Shown one piece after another: positions 16,741 to 25,074 of a stretch of DNA of 64,000 nucleotides. The position numbers and the translations under genes are program-made. Position 1 is the stretch's first letter; each line of letters starts with the position of its first letter. The notes beneath the pieces were generated by a model. The model was not told the DNA's origin, did no database searches, and was given only the letters and a program-made list of their open reading frames with translations. The DNA comes from Anaerolineae bacterium (GTDB lineage: Bacteria; Chloroflexota; Anaerolineae; Aggregatilineales; Phototrophicaceae), in assembly GCA_022821805.1 (NCBI GenBank), contig JAJECX010000038.1:1-64000 (forward strand), given 5' to 3'.

Positions 16741-18078
16741 CTACATCCCGCCGCCGACCAAACCTCTGGCGCGCCATTCGTTGAAGATCTCCTCGACGCG
16801 CTCATGCGCCTGCGCCACCGCTTCTTCCGCGCTCAACTCGCCCAGGGCGACCTTGGCGGTCATATTGGGAATGATGCTTTCGGCGAAGACCTGGCTGATT
16901 GCCGGGTTGGTGACACCCGGAAAGCCAAGGTGGACGGACCAGTCGTTGACGGTCTTCAGCACTTCAAACTTGTTCGGCGGCATGGATCCCCATGGATCCT
17001 CTTCCAGCCAGCCGTCCAGCTCGGGCACGGTGCTGGCGTGGCAGGGGAAATTATAGAGCTCGCTGTAGTAGGTCGCTTCGCTGTAGTTAGCGCTGTGATC
17101 AAGGATGAATTGCTTGGCGGCTGCCAACTCGTCGCCTTCGACGTACTCGGGAATCACGTAAATCTGCCAGACGTGGGACGAAGCCCAAGCGCCGGCGGGA
17201 CCAGCAAGCGCGCTGGTGAATCCGATATTGGCGGCCGCTTCTTCATCAATCTTCTGCAGGCTGCGATAGGCGGAATTGGAGTTGAGAATGTAGCTAAGCT
17301 CGCCCGCGATCAGACCCTGGTTGTTGCTGGCGGCTGTCCAACCGAAGACCTCGTCGGTCATGGCTTCGTTCTGCAGTTGCGCCAGGTATTTGACGGCGGC
17401 GATGGTCTCTTCGCTATTGAGCACGACATTTTCGTCCTCGTCTTGAACGCTGCCGCCGAAGCTCCAGATAGCGGCGCGGTTCGCCATGCGGCTGTCCAAT
17501 TCGGGGCTCATGCCGATGCCGACCGGGATGCCTGTCGCTTCGAAGATGGCGCGCCCGCCTTCCAGCAAATCGTCCCAGGTCTTGGGACCTTCTGGGTAGC
17601 CGGCGTCAGTCCAAAGGGCGATGTCATAGTCGCCGGGATCAGGCACATAACCATGAGTGTAAGCGTAATAGGTATCGGCGACTGGCAAGTAAGAAGCAGC
17701 CTGGCAGGTGCTTGCGCGCTCGCCCCACATTTCAGCCGCGGCTGCGTTGATGTCGCCGAGGTCATGCAAGCCGTCAATGAATGACGCGGGCGAAAATAGC
17801 ACTTCAACAATCGTATGGCCGTCACCGGCGTCAATTTCGGCGGCGAGCGTAGAGAAAAGCTCGGTGAAATTGACGTGGTCGACGGTGACGCCGACGCCAT
17901 TCGCTTCGCCCCATTCGGCGGCGTAGCCATCGAACCATTCATCGTAACGGGGCACGAAATGGCTCCACTGGAGCAGGCTGATTTCGGTGCCTTCGGCATA
18001 GTCGCCCTGGGCAGCAATGCCGATGCCCAGCACGGCGACGATCGTCACAACCATCAGTAAACGTATTGCCTGTTTCAT
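16741..18078 (-). CDS. Extracellular sugar-binding protein of ABC importer (copy A)
   Basis: 445 residues with a signal peptide (MKQAIRLLMVVTIVAVLGIGIAAQGD); no lipobox Cys is seen, so it may be held by an uncleaved helix or be secreted. The mature part (ISLLQWSHFVPRYDEWFDGYAAEWGEANGV...) is a family 1 extracellular solute-binding protein, the receptor for the permeases downstream. It is strongly similar along its full length to the next gene (18220-19542); the shared SPASFIDGLHDL-like and GIPVGIG(M/I)SPE(L/I)DS segments show a tandem duplication. GGAGAG precedes the ATG. The sugar is unknown. Confidence 0.9.
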   Translation of the reverse strand: MKQAIRLLMVVTIVAVLGIGIAAQGDYAEGTEISLLQWSHFVPRYDEWFDGYAAEWGEANGVGVTVDHVNFTELFSTLAAEIDAGDGHTIVEVLFSPASFIDGLHDLGDINAAAAEMWGERASTCQAASYLPVADTYYAYTHGYVPDPGDYDIALWTDAGYPEGPKTWDDLLEGGRAIFEATGIPVGIGMSPELDSRMANRAAIWSFGGSVQDEDENVVLNSEETIAAVKYLAQLQNEAMTDEVFGWTAASNNQGLIAGELSYILNSNSAYRSLQKIDEEAAANIGFTSALAGPAGAWASSHVWQIYVIPEYVEGDELAAAKQFILDHSANYSEATYYSELYNFPCHASTVPELDGWLEEDPWGSMPPNKFEVLKTVNDWSVHLGFPGVTNPAISQVFAESIIPNMTAKVALGELSAEEAVAQAHERVEEIFNEWRARGLVGGGM

Positions 18079-18219
18079 GAATATCTCTCCTCAACATTTG
18101 GAATACGGTCGCAACGCTTGCGCCACGTTACGCGCGCAATTCTAACGAACAGCGCGCGGCATTTCAACTTCATTTGGGCGGCGGCGCCTGCTGGAAGGAA
18201 GTATCAATGAGCTGCGTAT

Positions 18220-19542
18220 TTAGTCTTTGCCGCCTAGCCCTCGCCCGCGCCAGGAGACGAAAATCTCCTCAATGCGCTTGTGCGCCTGGGCAACCGCCTC
18301 TTCGGCTGTGGCTTCTTCAAGCGCAACCTGGGCTATCGCTTTAGGAATGATGTGTTCGGCATAAACTTGGGCGATTGCCGGACTGCTGAAGCCGGGATAA
18401 CCAAAGTTCACCGCACGGTCAATTGCCGTCTTCAGGATGGCAAATTTGTCGGCGGGAACTGAACCAAAGGGGTCTTCGTCAAACCAATTGCTCAATTCTA
18501 CGACGGTGTCGGGGTAGCAGGGGAGATTGAATAATTCGCTGTGGTAGGTGACGTCGCTATAATTGGCGGTGTAATCGAGCAGAAACTTCTTGGCTGCGCG
18601 CAGTTCATCGCCACTGACATAAGCCGGGATGACGCTGACCCATACATGTGTACCGCCGTAAGCACCGGCGGGACCCCTCAGCGCGGGCGTAAAGCCAATG
18701 TTCGCGGCGGCGGCTTCGTCGACCTTTTGCAGACTGCGGTAAGCCGAATCAGGGTTGAGAATAAAGCTGGCGGCGCCAGCGATGAGCGCCTGATTGTTGC
18801 TGGCGCCGGTCCAGCCGAAGACTTCCGCGGTCATCGCTTCAGTCTGCAGTTGCGCCAGATAGGAAATGGCGGCGACGGTCGCCGGACTATTGAAGACGAC
18901 GTTTCCGTCTTTGTCCTGTACACTGCCGCCAAAGCTCCAGATCACTTCGCGATTCGCCATTTCGCTGTCGATTTCCGGGCTGATGCCGATGCCAACCGGG
19001 ATGCCGGTTGATTCATAGATCGCTCTTCCTCCGGCAAGGAGTTCATCGTATGTCGCGGGACCATCGGGATAACCGACATCCGTCCACAACTCAATGTCAT
19101 AATTGCCGTGATTGAGCGCATATCCGGTGACAAATCCGTAAAAGAGGTCGTTAGCAGGCAGGTACGATAAGGCAGCGCAGAAGTCATGCTGTCCGCCATA
19201 AAGCTCAGTGGCTCGAATGTTGATTTCTCGCAGATCATGCAGTCCGGCGACGAAGGATGCTGGTGAGGAAGGCAGCTCAATAATGGTATGTCCTTGGCCG
19301 GCGTCGATATCCGCCGCGAGCGCTGCAGGAAGCTCGGCGAAGTTCACGCGGTCGACATGGACTGAAACGTTGTTCGCTTCGCCCCATTCGCGGATGTACT
19401 GGTCGAACCATGTATCGTAGCTCGGCACAAAATGCTTCCACTGGAGCAGACTGATGCTTGTGCCATCGGGGAAAGCGCCTTGGGCATTAATCGCGAGAGA
19501 TAGCGTGGTCAACAGGCACAATATGGACAGAATCCGAATCAT
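18220..19542 (-). CDS. Extracellular sugar-binding protein of ABC importer (copy B)
   Basis: 440 residues, signal peptide MIRILSILCLLTTLSLAINAQG, then a family 1 solute-binding domain almost colinear with the downstream copy A. Differences cluster in the region after about residue 110 (TELYGGQHDFCAALSYLP) that may line the ligand cleft, which would allow two related sugars to use one transporter. It is the first gene of the importer cluster, with 141 bases to copy A. Confidence 0.9.
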   Translation of the reverse strand: MIRILSILCLLTTLSLAINAQGAFPDGTSISLLQWKHFVPSYDTWFDQYIREWGEANNVSVHVDRVNFAELPAALAADIDAGQGHTIIELPSSPASFVAGLHDLREINIRATELYGGQHDFCAALSYLPANDLFYGFVTGYALNHGNYDIELWTDVGYPDGPATYDELLAGGRAIYESTGIPVGIGISPEIDSEMANREVIWSFGGSVQDKDGNVVFNSPATVAAISYLAQLQTEAMTAEVFGWTGASNNQALIAGAASFILNPDSAYRSLQKVDEAAAANIGFTPALRGPAGAYGGTHVWVSVIPAYVSGDELRAAKKFLLDYTANYSDVTYHSELFNLPCYPDTVVELSNWFDEDPFGSVPADKFAILKTAIDRAVNFGYPGFSSPAIAQVYAEHIIPKAIAQVALEEATAEEAVAQAHKRIEEIFVSWRGRGLGGKD

Positions 19543-19661
19543 CGTTTACTCCGCGAATTGTCTGGCAACAGGATGGCGCCAGCCATCTTAATGGATCGCC
19601 AAACAAATAACAACGACCCTCACATTCCGCCTGAAAGCCGGCAAGGGCTGCCAACGGCGAG

Positions 19662-20825
19662 CTAGAAGAGCTTGAGTTGATGAACGGGCTGCCGGCCATT
19701 CAGCAGGATGTATTTTGCCAACTTCTGCGGGGTACGGATGCCAATCTGCCTGAGGTGGATTAGTTCGCTGAGCGCGCCGCGCCGCCGCGAGCGAATGATG
19801 GCATCGGCGCCGACAGGACCAACACCCGGAATGCGCAAGAGCTGCTCGCGCTCGGCAGTCATCACTTCAATGGGCTGGCGCAGCAGATGTATATCCGCCC
19901 AGGCTTGTTTGGGGTCGACATCGGTGCGCAAGTTGCCATCGCCCAGGAAGGGCAGCTCTTCGACATCCCAAGTGTAATCGCGCAGCAGAAAGCTGGACTG
20001 ATACAGGCGGAATTCGCGGATGGCTTCGGTCGCCGGCAGGTTTTCGAATGGCGTGCCCGGCACTGGACCGAAGGCGGAATAATAGACGCGGGCCAACTTG
20101 GCCAAGCTATAGAGCTTGTCGCTCATCGTCAGTAATTCGAGATCGGTATCGCCAACTGCGCCGACGACGAATTGCGTGACGCTGCTGGCCAGTTTTTCAT
20201 GGCGGTTGTCACGGCGGATCTGCTCCGCCCATTGCAGCATTCGCACCAGTTCTTCGACGAAGATCTTCTTGGGCGCCAAGGCGGCCAAGCGTCCGCTGGT
20301 CGGCGCTTCGAGATTGACCGAGACGCGATCCGCCAGCTGCATGGAGCGATAGAGTTGGTCGTATTCGATGCCCGGCATGATTTTGAGGTGGATGTAGCCG
20401 CGGTATCCTTGTTTATTCCGGATGATATCGGCGGTATCAATGATTTTGTCCTGCGTGGTCACCGAGCCCTTGATGATGCCGGATGACAGGAAAAGCCCGT
20501 CCACTTTGCCGCTGCTCTCAAGCGTTTGGAAGGCGGACGCCATCTCGTCGGGCTGGAAGGTCACGCGCTTGGTTTTCGCCCGCCCGGCGCGGAAGACGCA
20601 ATAGTTGCAGTTGCGCTCGCAGGCGGTGGTCATCATCGACTTCATCACCGCTTTGGGTCCGCGCGGCGTGCTGAGGTGGGCGATGCAATCGTTGAGGTTG
20701 TATTCCTGCTTGCGACTGCGGCGTTTACGCTCCGTCTGCGGGCTGTCGCCGGCGGGTTCGTGCAGGGTGACATCGCCCATCTGCGAGAGTTTGTTCAGGG
20801 TTTGGAAGACAGTTTTTCTAGCCAT
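19662..20825 (-). CDS. Radical SAM protein with C-terminal helix-hairpin-helix
   Basis: 387 residues from the ATG at 20825 (MARKTVFQTLNK). The [4Fe-4S]-binding CX3CX2C is at Cys69, Cys73 and Cys76 (CERNCNYC). The C-terminus has a DNA-binding-like HhH (LLRIPGVGPVGADAIIRS). This arrangement is that of the 'putative DNA modification/repair radical SAM' group, often next to a uracil-DNA glycosylase-like gene, which is absent here. The frame is open to 20861, but a TTGACA-17-TATCAT promoter overlaps that segment, so the 20825 start is preferred and the mRNA may be almost leaderless. The reaction is unknown. Confidence 0.85.
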   Translation of the reverse strand: MARKTVFQTLNKLSQMGDVTLHEPAGDSPQTERKRRSRKQEYNLNDCIAHLSTPRGPKAVMKSMMTTACERNCNYCVFRAGRAKTKRVTFQPDEMASAFQTLESSGKVDGLFLSSGIIKGSVTTQDKIIDTADIIRNKQGYRGYIHLKIMPGIEYDQLYRSMQLADRVSVNLEAPTSGRLAALAPKKIFVEELVRMLQWAEQIRRDNRHEKLASSVTQFVVGAVGDTDLELLTMSDKLYSLAKLARVYYSAFGPVPGTPFENLPATEAIREFRLYQSSFLLRDYTWDVEELPFLGDGNLRTDVDPKQAWADIHLLRQPIEVMTAEREQLLRIPGVGPVGADAIIRSRRRGALSELIHLRQIGIRTPQKLAKYILLNGRQPVHQLKLF

Positions 20826-20832
20826 GCCTCCC

Positions 20833-20861
20833 ATGATATAGAACAAATGTGTTAGTGTCAA
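20833..20861 (-). promoter_or_regulatory. Sigma70-type promoter of the radical SAM gene
   Basis: On the reverse strand TTGACA (20861-20856) and TATCAT (20838-20833) are 17 bases apart. The predicted transcription start falls at about 20826-20825, on the ATG chosen as start, implying a leaderless message. Confidence 0.6.
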
Positions 20862-20889
20862 GCGAGAGTTACGCGGATTCGCCCTAGGA

Positions 20890-21546
20890 TTATTCTAGTA
20901 GCAACGGCTGCTGAATGCGGAGCCAGGGCGGCGCTCGTTCCTCGAGTGCGACGAGGACATTATTAATAACCTCCGGCAGCTCGCCATCGCCCTCCACTGT
21001 GATGATTTGTTGTCCCTTGCCGCGAAGCAACTCGACGCCCGCGCAGTATTTCTTGAGGCGCGTCGGCAAGTCATTCTCAAACAATTCGCGCGCGCTTTTG
21101 CTGCGCTCATCCATTCGCCGGTAAGCGATGTGGGCGGACACCTGCAGCACGATGGTCAAGTCGGGCACGCGCGCCCAGCGGTTGAGTTGGTAGACGTCCG
21201 CCATTGTAATGTCATCGCGCGTCTGATACACAAGCGACGAAAGCAGGTAGCGGTCGCAAATTACGACGGCTTTTTCTTTTTGCAAATGGCATTCGATAAT
21301 ATTTTTTAGGTGATTGCTTCGATTAAGGGCGAATGCCTGCGCCAGTTCGACGGGTCTAAGCTCACGCTCTCGCCTTAGCGCGCGCCGTATCTCCTCGCCC
21401 ATGAACGATTCGTTGTGAGGCTCTTCAGTTAACAGGACGTTCTCGCCGAGCGTCTGACGCAAAATGTTGTTGAGCGCCCGCGCGATGCTCGTCTTTCCCG
21501 CGCCATCAATGCCCTCGATGACGACAAAGTAGCTACCATTCGCCAC
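20890..21546 (-). CDS. tmk: Thymidylate kinase (dTMP kinase) family
   Basis: 218 residues. P-loop FVVIEGIDGAGKTS near the start, the DRY-type motif AVVICDRYLLSSLVYQ, and a LID-like region around RMDERSKSARELFE fit dTMP kinase, which phosphorylates dTMP to dTDP. The start codon is GTG; no in-frame ATG lies closer to the P-loop. Sequence after residue 170 is more divergent than in standard Tmk, so a related deoxynucleoside/TMP-kinase-like role is possible. Divergent from the amidase gene. A single copy here cannot be shown to be the essential one. Confidence 0.82.
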   Translation of the reverse strand: MANGSYFVVIEGIDGAGKTSIARALNNILRQTLGENVLLTEEPHNESFMGEEIRRALRRERELRPVELAQAFALNRSNHLKNIIECHLQKEKAVVICDRYLLSSLVYQTRDDITMADVYQLNRWARVPDLTIVLQVSAHIAYRRMDERSKSARELFENDLPTRLKKYCAGVELLRGKGQQIITVEGDGELPEVINNVLVALEERAPPWLRIQQPLLLE

Positions 21547-21723
21547 TGACTGAATTCATCCGTTCTTCGTAATCGGACAGATAGAATAACGTCAGTAAGT
21601 GTAGTTTACAAGCATACTCAGATGGCAATGGGGATTCGCGTAGGAATCGTAAGTCATGAGCGGGAAGTATTAAGTCTACTATACTGAAAGGGAGGTGTTG
21701 CAAACTTTTATGCGGGCGACTGG

Positions 21724-22530
21724 ATGACAGCACGAGAAAGCGTACGCAAGCGTGGCGGATCAAGCAGACGGCAGATGCTGCGGGGGCTGGCGCTGGCCGG
21801 CGCTGCGTGTATTGGCGGCGTCGGCGTCGGATTGCTGCGCAATCGGCCGCGCTTGGTAATCGTGCCGCATGGCGATGATATGCCGGAGGCCTCGCCGGCG
21901 ATCGCGCGTCCCGCCATTGTCCGCCGCGACCAATGGGGTGCGCTGCCCGTCAATCATGCGGCGCGCAACGAAAACGGATTCTATCAGCGGGATAGCAATC
22001 CCTACGGCTGGTATGTTTATCAAGGCGATCTGCGGGATAACTACCAGACGCTGATCGTGCATCATAGCTCTTTCTATGAGGCGGACGTACAGGCGACGCT
22101 GCTCGAAGTGCAGCGCCTGCACCGTGACGACCGGCATTGGGCGGACATCGGTTACCATTTTTTGATTGACATCGACGGCACGATATATGAAGGGCGGAAT
22201 CTGGGCGCGCGCGGCGTACATACGATGGGTCATAACACCGGCAGCGCTGGTCTCTGCCTGTTGGGCGACTATCGTTTTGCGCTTCCGCCGCAAGCGCAGT
22301 TGGAAGCGACGGAGGCGCTGGCTCGCTGGCTCGTCGCCGAACTCGCCGTGACGCATTTGGCGGGACACAGTCAGTTCAATCCGTCGACCCTGTGCCCGGG
22401 CGGGGCCCTGTTGGAGTATTTGCCGGATATGGCAGCGCGGCTTGGTCTGGAATACGGCGCGGGCGGATACGTGCCGACGGCGATGGTCGGAGGCGGCTGC
22501 GATTGCTGCGGCTGCGTTGACCTGCTGTAG
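21724..22530 (+). CDS. Tat-exported peptidoglycan amidase (PGRP / N-acetylmuramoyl-L-alanine amidase)
   Basis: 268 residues. The N-terminus holds a twin-arginine-type signal (SRRQMLRGLALAGAACIGG). The PGRP/amidase-2 domain spans about 65-245, with zinc ligands His113 (LIVHHSSF), His215 (AGHSQFNP) and Cys224 (TLCPGG), and catalytic Tyr144 (WADIGYHF). It should cleave the lactyl-peptide bond of peptidoglycan outside the membrane. The C-terminus ends in a Cys-rich stretch (GGGCDCCGCVDLL) and the stop codon falls in a family A repeat, so the last residues may be repeat-derived. A remnant of the same repeat precedes the ATG. Confidence 0.9.
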   Translation: MTARESVRKRGGSSRRQMLRGLALAGAACIGGVGVGLLRNRPRLVIVPHGDDMPEASPAIARPAIVRRDQWGALPVNHAARNENGFYQRDSNPYGWYVYQGDLRDNYQTLIVHHSSFYEADVQATLLEVQRLHRDDRHWADIGYHFLIDIDGTIYEGRNLGARGVHTMGHNTGSAGLCLLGDYRFALPPQAQLEATEALARWLVAELAVTHLAGHSQFNPSTLCPGGALLEYLPDMAARLGLEYGAGGYVPTAMVGGGCDCCGCVDLL

Positions 22531-22555
22531 GTCGCCGGCGGGCGCCCCCTACACA
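22525..22555. repeat. Family A-like repeat at amidase 3' end
   Basis: TAGGTCGCC...GGGCGCCCCCTACA; the TAG is the amidase stop. A divergent copy between the amidase and the pterin dehydratase. Confidence 0.55.
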
Positions 22556-22610
22556 TGGGGCGCGCCAGTATGATAGAGTAACCCGGGAAGACGAAGAGGA
22601 GGCATGAACT

Positions 22611-22901
22611 ATGTCCGCGGCGCTGAACGATCGAGAAATTAACGCCGGTCTCGCCAAGCTGAGCGGCTGGGCCCGCGATGGCGATGAATTGACCAAGGAA
22701 TTCCGATTTGACAATTATCTTGCCGGTTTGGCTTTCGCTTCGAGCGTGGGGGTGATCGCCGAGGGTTTGAATCATCACCCGGATATGACCATTGGCTGGC
22801 GGCGGGTGAGCGTATCCTTCACGACGCATGACGCCGGCAGCAAGCTCACCGCAAAGGATTTCGCCGCGGCGGAAGCGATTGACGGGCTGGGTTATCCCTA
22901 A
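22611..22901 (+). CDS. Pterin-4-alpha-carbinolamine dehydratase
   Basis: 96 residues, the standard family length. The active-site motif EGLNHHPDM (tandem histidines) and the preceding FDNYLAGLAFASSVGVIAE helix match PhhB/DCoH proteins, which dehydrate 4a-hydroxytetrahydrobiopterin and also occur in bacteria without phenylalanine hydroxylase as part of molybdopterin or folate metabolism. AGGAGG eight bases before the ATG supports this start over an out-of-frame ATG a few bases upstream. Confidence 0.92.
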   Translation: MSAALNDREINAGLAKLSGWARDGDELTKEFRFDNYLAGLAFASSVGVIAEGLNHHPDMTIGWRRVSVSFTTHDAGSKLTAKDFAAAEAIDGLGYP

Positions 22902-22914
22902 AGTGTTTTGCAAT

Positions 22915-24048
22915 TTAGGACTGCTCGCTCTGTTCCAGGTAATTGGTAGTAGCGAAACTAAATTCGATTCTGCTGTGCAAGAGAATTTCGTCAACAATGG
23001 AGGCCATCCGGCCTGTATCTGACAGACGTTCTAACATAATTGCCAGTTTCGGGATATTTATGATTTCCTCTATCGAAGACATATACTTGTCCACGATTGC
23101 TTTCACGGGGTAAAGCTCTTCAGCCCTGCCTTTAATCGCTGTTCCCAGTTCATCTATTGTTAAATCCGACTTCACCACAAAAGTTATCGGATAATGCAAA
23201 ACTTTGTCTATATCCAAGAAGTACTTGGAAACGTCTGTGGTCTCTGTTACTTGGAAAAACCGGCCGAGCGGCTTCATCACGAAGTCAATACCGCCATCAT
23301 TGGCGTTCGTGCGGCCGGTCTTGTATAGGAGTAACGTCTCTCTCTTTATAGATTCAAGCGACCATCCCCAATAGATCGAGGTTTCGTGAAAATGTGTCTT
23401 TAGAATTGCGTAGCTGACGATTTCGAGTATTCTCGTGTCAACATTAGGGCGAAGAAGTTCGTTGATATACTCGAACGCATGCGACGAATCATTATCAGTC
23501 ACATGCTTTAGATTCTCTAAATCGGCAATAAGCGACCTAATAGCACCCTGCTTAGCCTCAATGTACGCGTCAATAATGTCGATTACGGACCGACTCAAGT
23601 TAAATACTGCGTTTTCTAATTCTACTAATAGCAGTCGCTCATTGAACCAGTAACGAGAAGTTTGCGTATCCCTGAGTATTGGCATCAAATCTTGTTGTGG
23701 AAAACGACGGCTAAACTCCTGGTTCAGTCTGTGGTTAAGCGCATGGTTCTGCAATTTTGCTCCGAATGGCAACTCTCGCTGCCGATTTAACAGATCCGAA
23801 AATCGCGCGCCTTTATATTCTCCATACTCACCTGTGTCATCGAAATCATGAATTATATAGTCCTCAACCAACACGTAAATTGCGTACAGATTTGCAAAAG
23901 AAGATCTAGCCTTGGATCCTTTAGACGCGGAACTGGTTTTGACATTTAGATATTGAATCAGATCACTCTTCGAAAATAGACTGTCGGCGGCAGATCCAAA
24001 ATGGGCGGCCAGAATTTCCCGAATTGTCACCGTAAATTCGTGCTCCAT
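22915..24048 (-). CDS. Putative type II restriction endonuclease (partner of adjacent methyltransferase)
   Basis: 377 residues of unrecognised family. It begins 8 bases after the methyltransferase stop and shares its AT-rich base composition, the usual layout of a type II R-M pair. A possible PD-(D/E)XK core is seen: Glu209 (LEIVSYAILKTHF), then DGGIDF with Asp255, then QVTE at 266-269 in place of the common ExK. If the methyltransferase is YhdJ-like, the cut site could be ATGCAT; this is inference. No other DNA-binding domain is recognised. It is convergent with the pterin dehydratase, 13 bases apart. Confidence 0.65.
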   Translation of the reverse strand: MEHEFTVTIREILAAHFGSAADSLFSKSDLIQYLNVKTSSASKGSKARSSFANLYAIYVLVEDYIIHDFDDTGEYGEYKGARFSDLLNRQRELPFGAKLQNHALNHRLNQEFSRRFPQQDLMPILRDTQTSRYWFNERLLLVELENAVFNLSRSVIDIIDAYIEAKQGAIRSLIADLENLKHVTDNDSSHAFEYINELLRPNVDTRILEIVSYAILKTHFHETSIYWGWSLESIKRETLLLYKTGRTNANDGGIDFVMKPLGRFFQVTETTDVSKYFLDIDKVLHYPITFVVKSDLTIDELGTAIKGRAEELYPVKAIVDKYMSSIEEIINIPKLAIMLERLSDTGRMASIVDEILLHSRIEFSFATTNYLEQSEQS

Positions 24049-24056
24049 GTGGAATC

Positions 24057-24917
24057 CTATTCGTCCTCGAAAAATGACAATTGCGATTGGTCTACATTCC
24101 TAGTAAAAGTCTTCTGAGGGGCGTACAATGCCTCTCCATTGAACTGTGTCCGTATACGAAGTCTGCGAAGTCCAATTTTTATGTATTCTTCTTGAAGCTC
24201 AATTCCGATTGACCGCCTTCCTAAGCGCTGCGCTACGGCACAAGTTGTAAACGATCCCGAAAACGGATCTAGAATCGTATCCTCTTTGTTGCTACTGGCA
24301 AGAATAATGCGTTCCAATAGTCTCTCTGGCTTTTGAGATGGATGATTTTCGTATTCGGGCATCCGGTATCGTACACGCGGAAAATACCATATGTTGCCGG
24401 GAACTTTCTGTGAATTGTAAGGCTCTGGTTTTGGTTTGCGATAGTCAATAAGTTTTCGTTTTGCTCCTGTCTTGGCTTCCACCATAATCTCATGCGAATT
24501 GAAAGTATAGTTGCTGCGATCCTTTACACAGTGCAAGATTGGTTCATATAAAGAACCAAAGTAGTTTTTTGCTTGAACACCAGAACTATCGTAATGCCAG
24601 ACGATTCGTGACAGAACGTGCAGTCTCTTCCTCAAATAGCAGTCAATGTAAGGCATTCCTTGCGTACTTGACATAACATACAACGTTCCGTAAGGTTTAA
24701 GCTTTTGGATACACAGGTCAAGCCATTGGTAGCACCATTCTGCGTAAGCTTCATCATTCGCCCATTTGTCTACAAACTTAGAGAATCGCTTGCCGATGTT
24801 GTATGGCGGATCAGCAAAGACAAGATTGATTGAGCAGTCAGGAATTGCTTGAGACAGGACTTCAATAGCATCGCCCCAATATATTTCTGTGTAATCGCGC
24901 TCAAATTTTTGAATCAT
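24057..24917 (-). CDS. Adenine-specific DNA methyltransferase, YhdJ-like (beta class)
   Basis: 286 residues from the ATG at 24917, which has AGGAAA upstream. Catalytic motif IV DPPY at 36-39 precedes motif I DPFSGSF at 217-223, the beta-class order. The central segment (RIVWHYDSSGVQAKNYFGS, VEAKTGAKRKLIDYR, KVPGNIWYFPRVRYRM) closely follows E. coli YhdJ as remembered, an N6-adenine methylase of ATGCAT, so the same target is plausible. It is the first gene of an R-M pair. Base composition is much more AT-rich than the glycosyltransferase next door, pointing to acquisition. Confidence 0.88.
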   Translation of the reverse strand: MIQKFERDYTEIYWGDAIEVLSQAIPDCSINLVFADPPYNIGKRFSKFVDKWANDEAYAEWCYQWLDLCIQKLKPYGTLYVMSSTQGMPYIDCYLRKRLHVLSRIVWHYDSSGVQAKNYFGSLYEPILHCVKDRSNYTFNSHEIMVEAKTGAKRKLIDYRKPKPEPYNSQKVPGNIWYFPRVRYRMPEYENHPSQKPERLLERIILASSNKEDTILDPFSGSFTTCAVAQRLGRRSIGIELQEEYIKIGLRRLRIRTQFNGEALYAPQKTFTRNVDQSQLSFFEDE

Positions 24918-25074
24918 CGCTTTTCCTATTGAAAATACGTGTAAGAATTGTACTTCAGTTTTGGAGATGTTGGTGCCGGGCGCACGGTCGACGCCATTCC
25001 GCAAGCTAAAGAACCGATTACAATGGCAACTATAGCATACTTGTGCTGTGGGCTATGCTAGTGACGAGCGGCTG

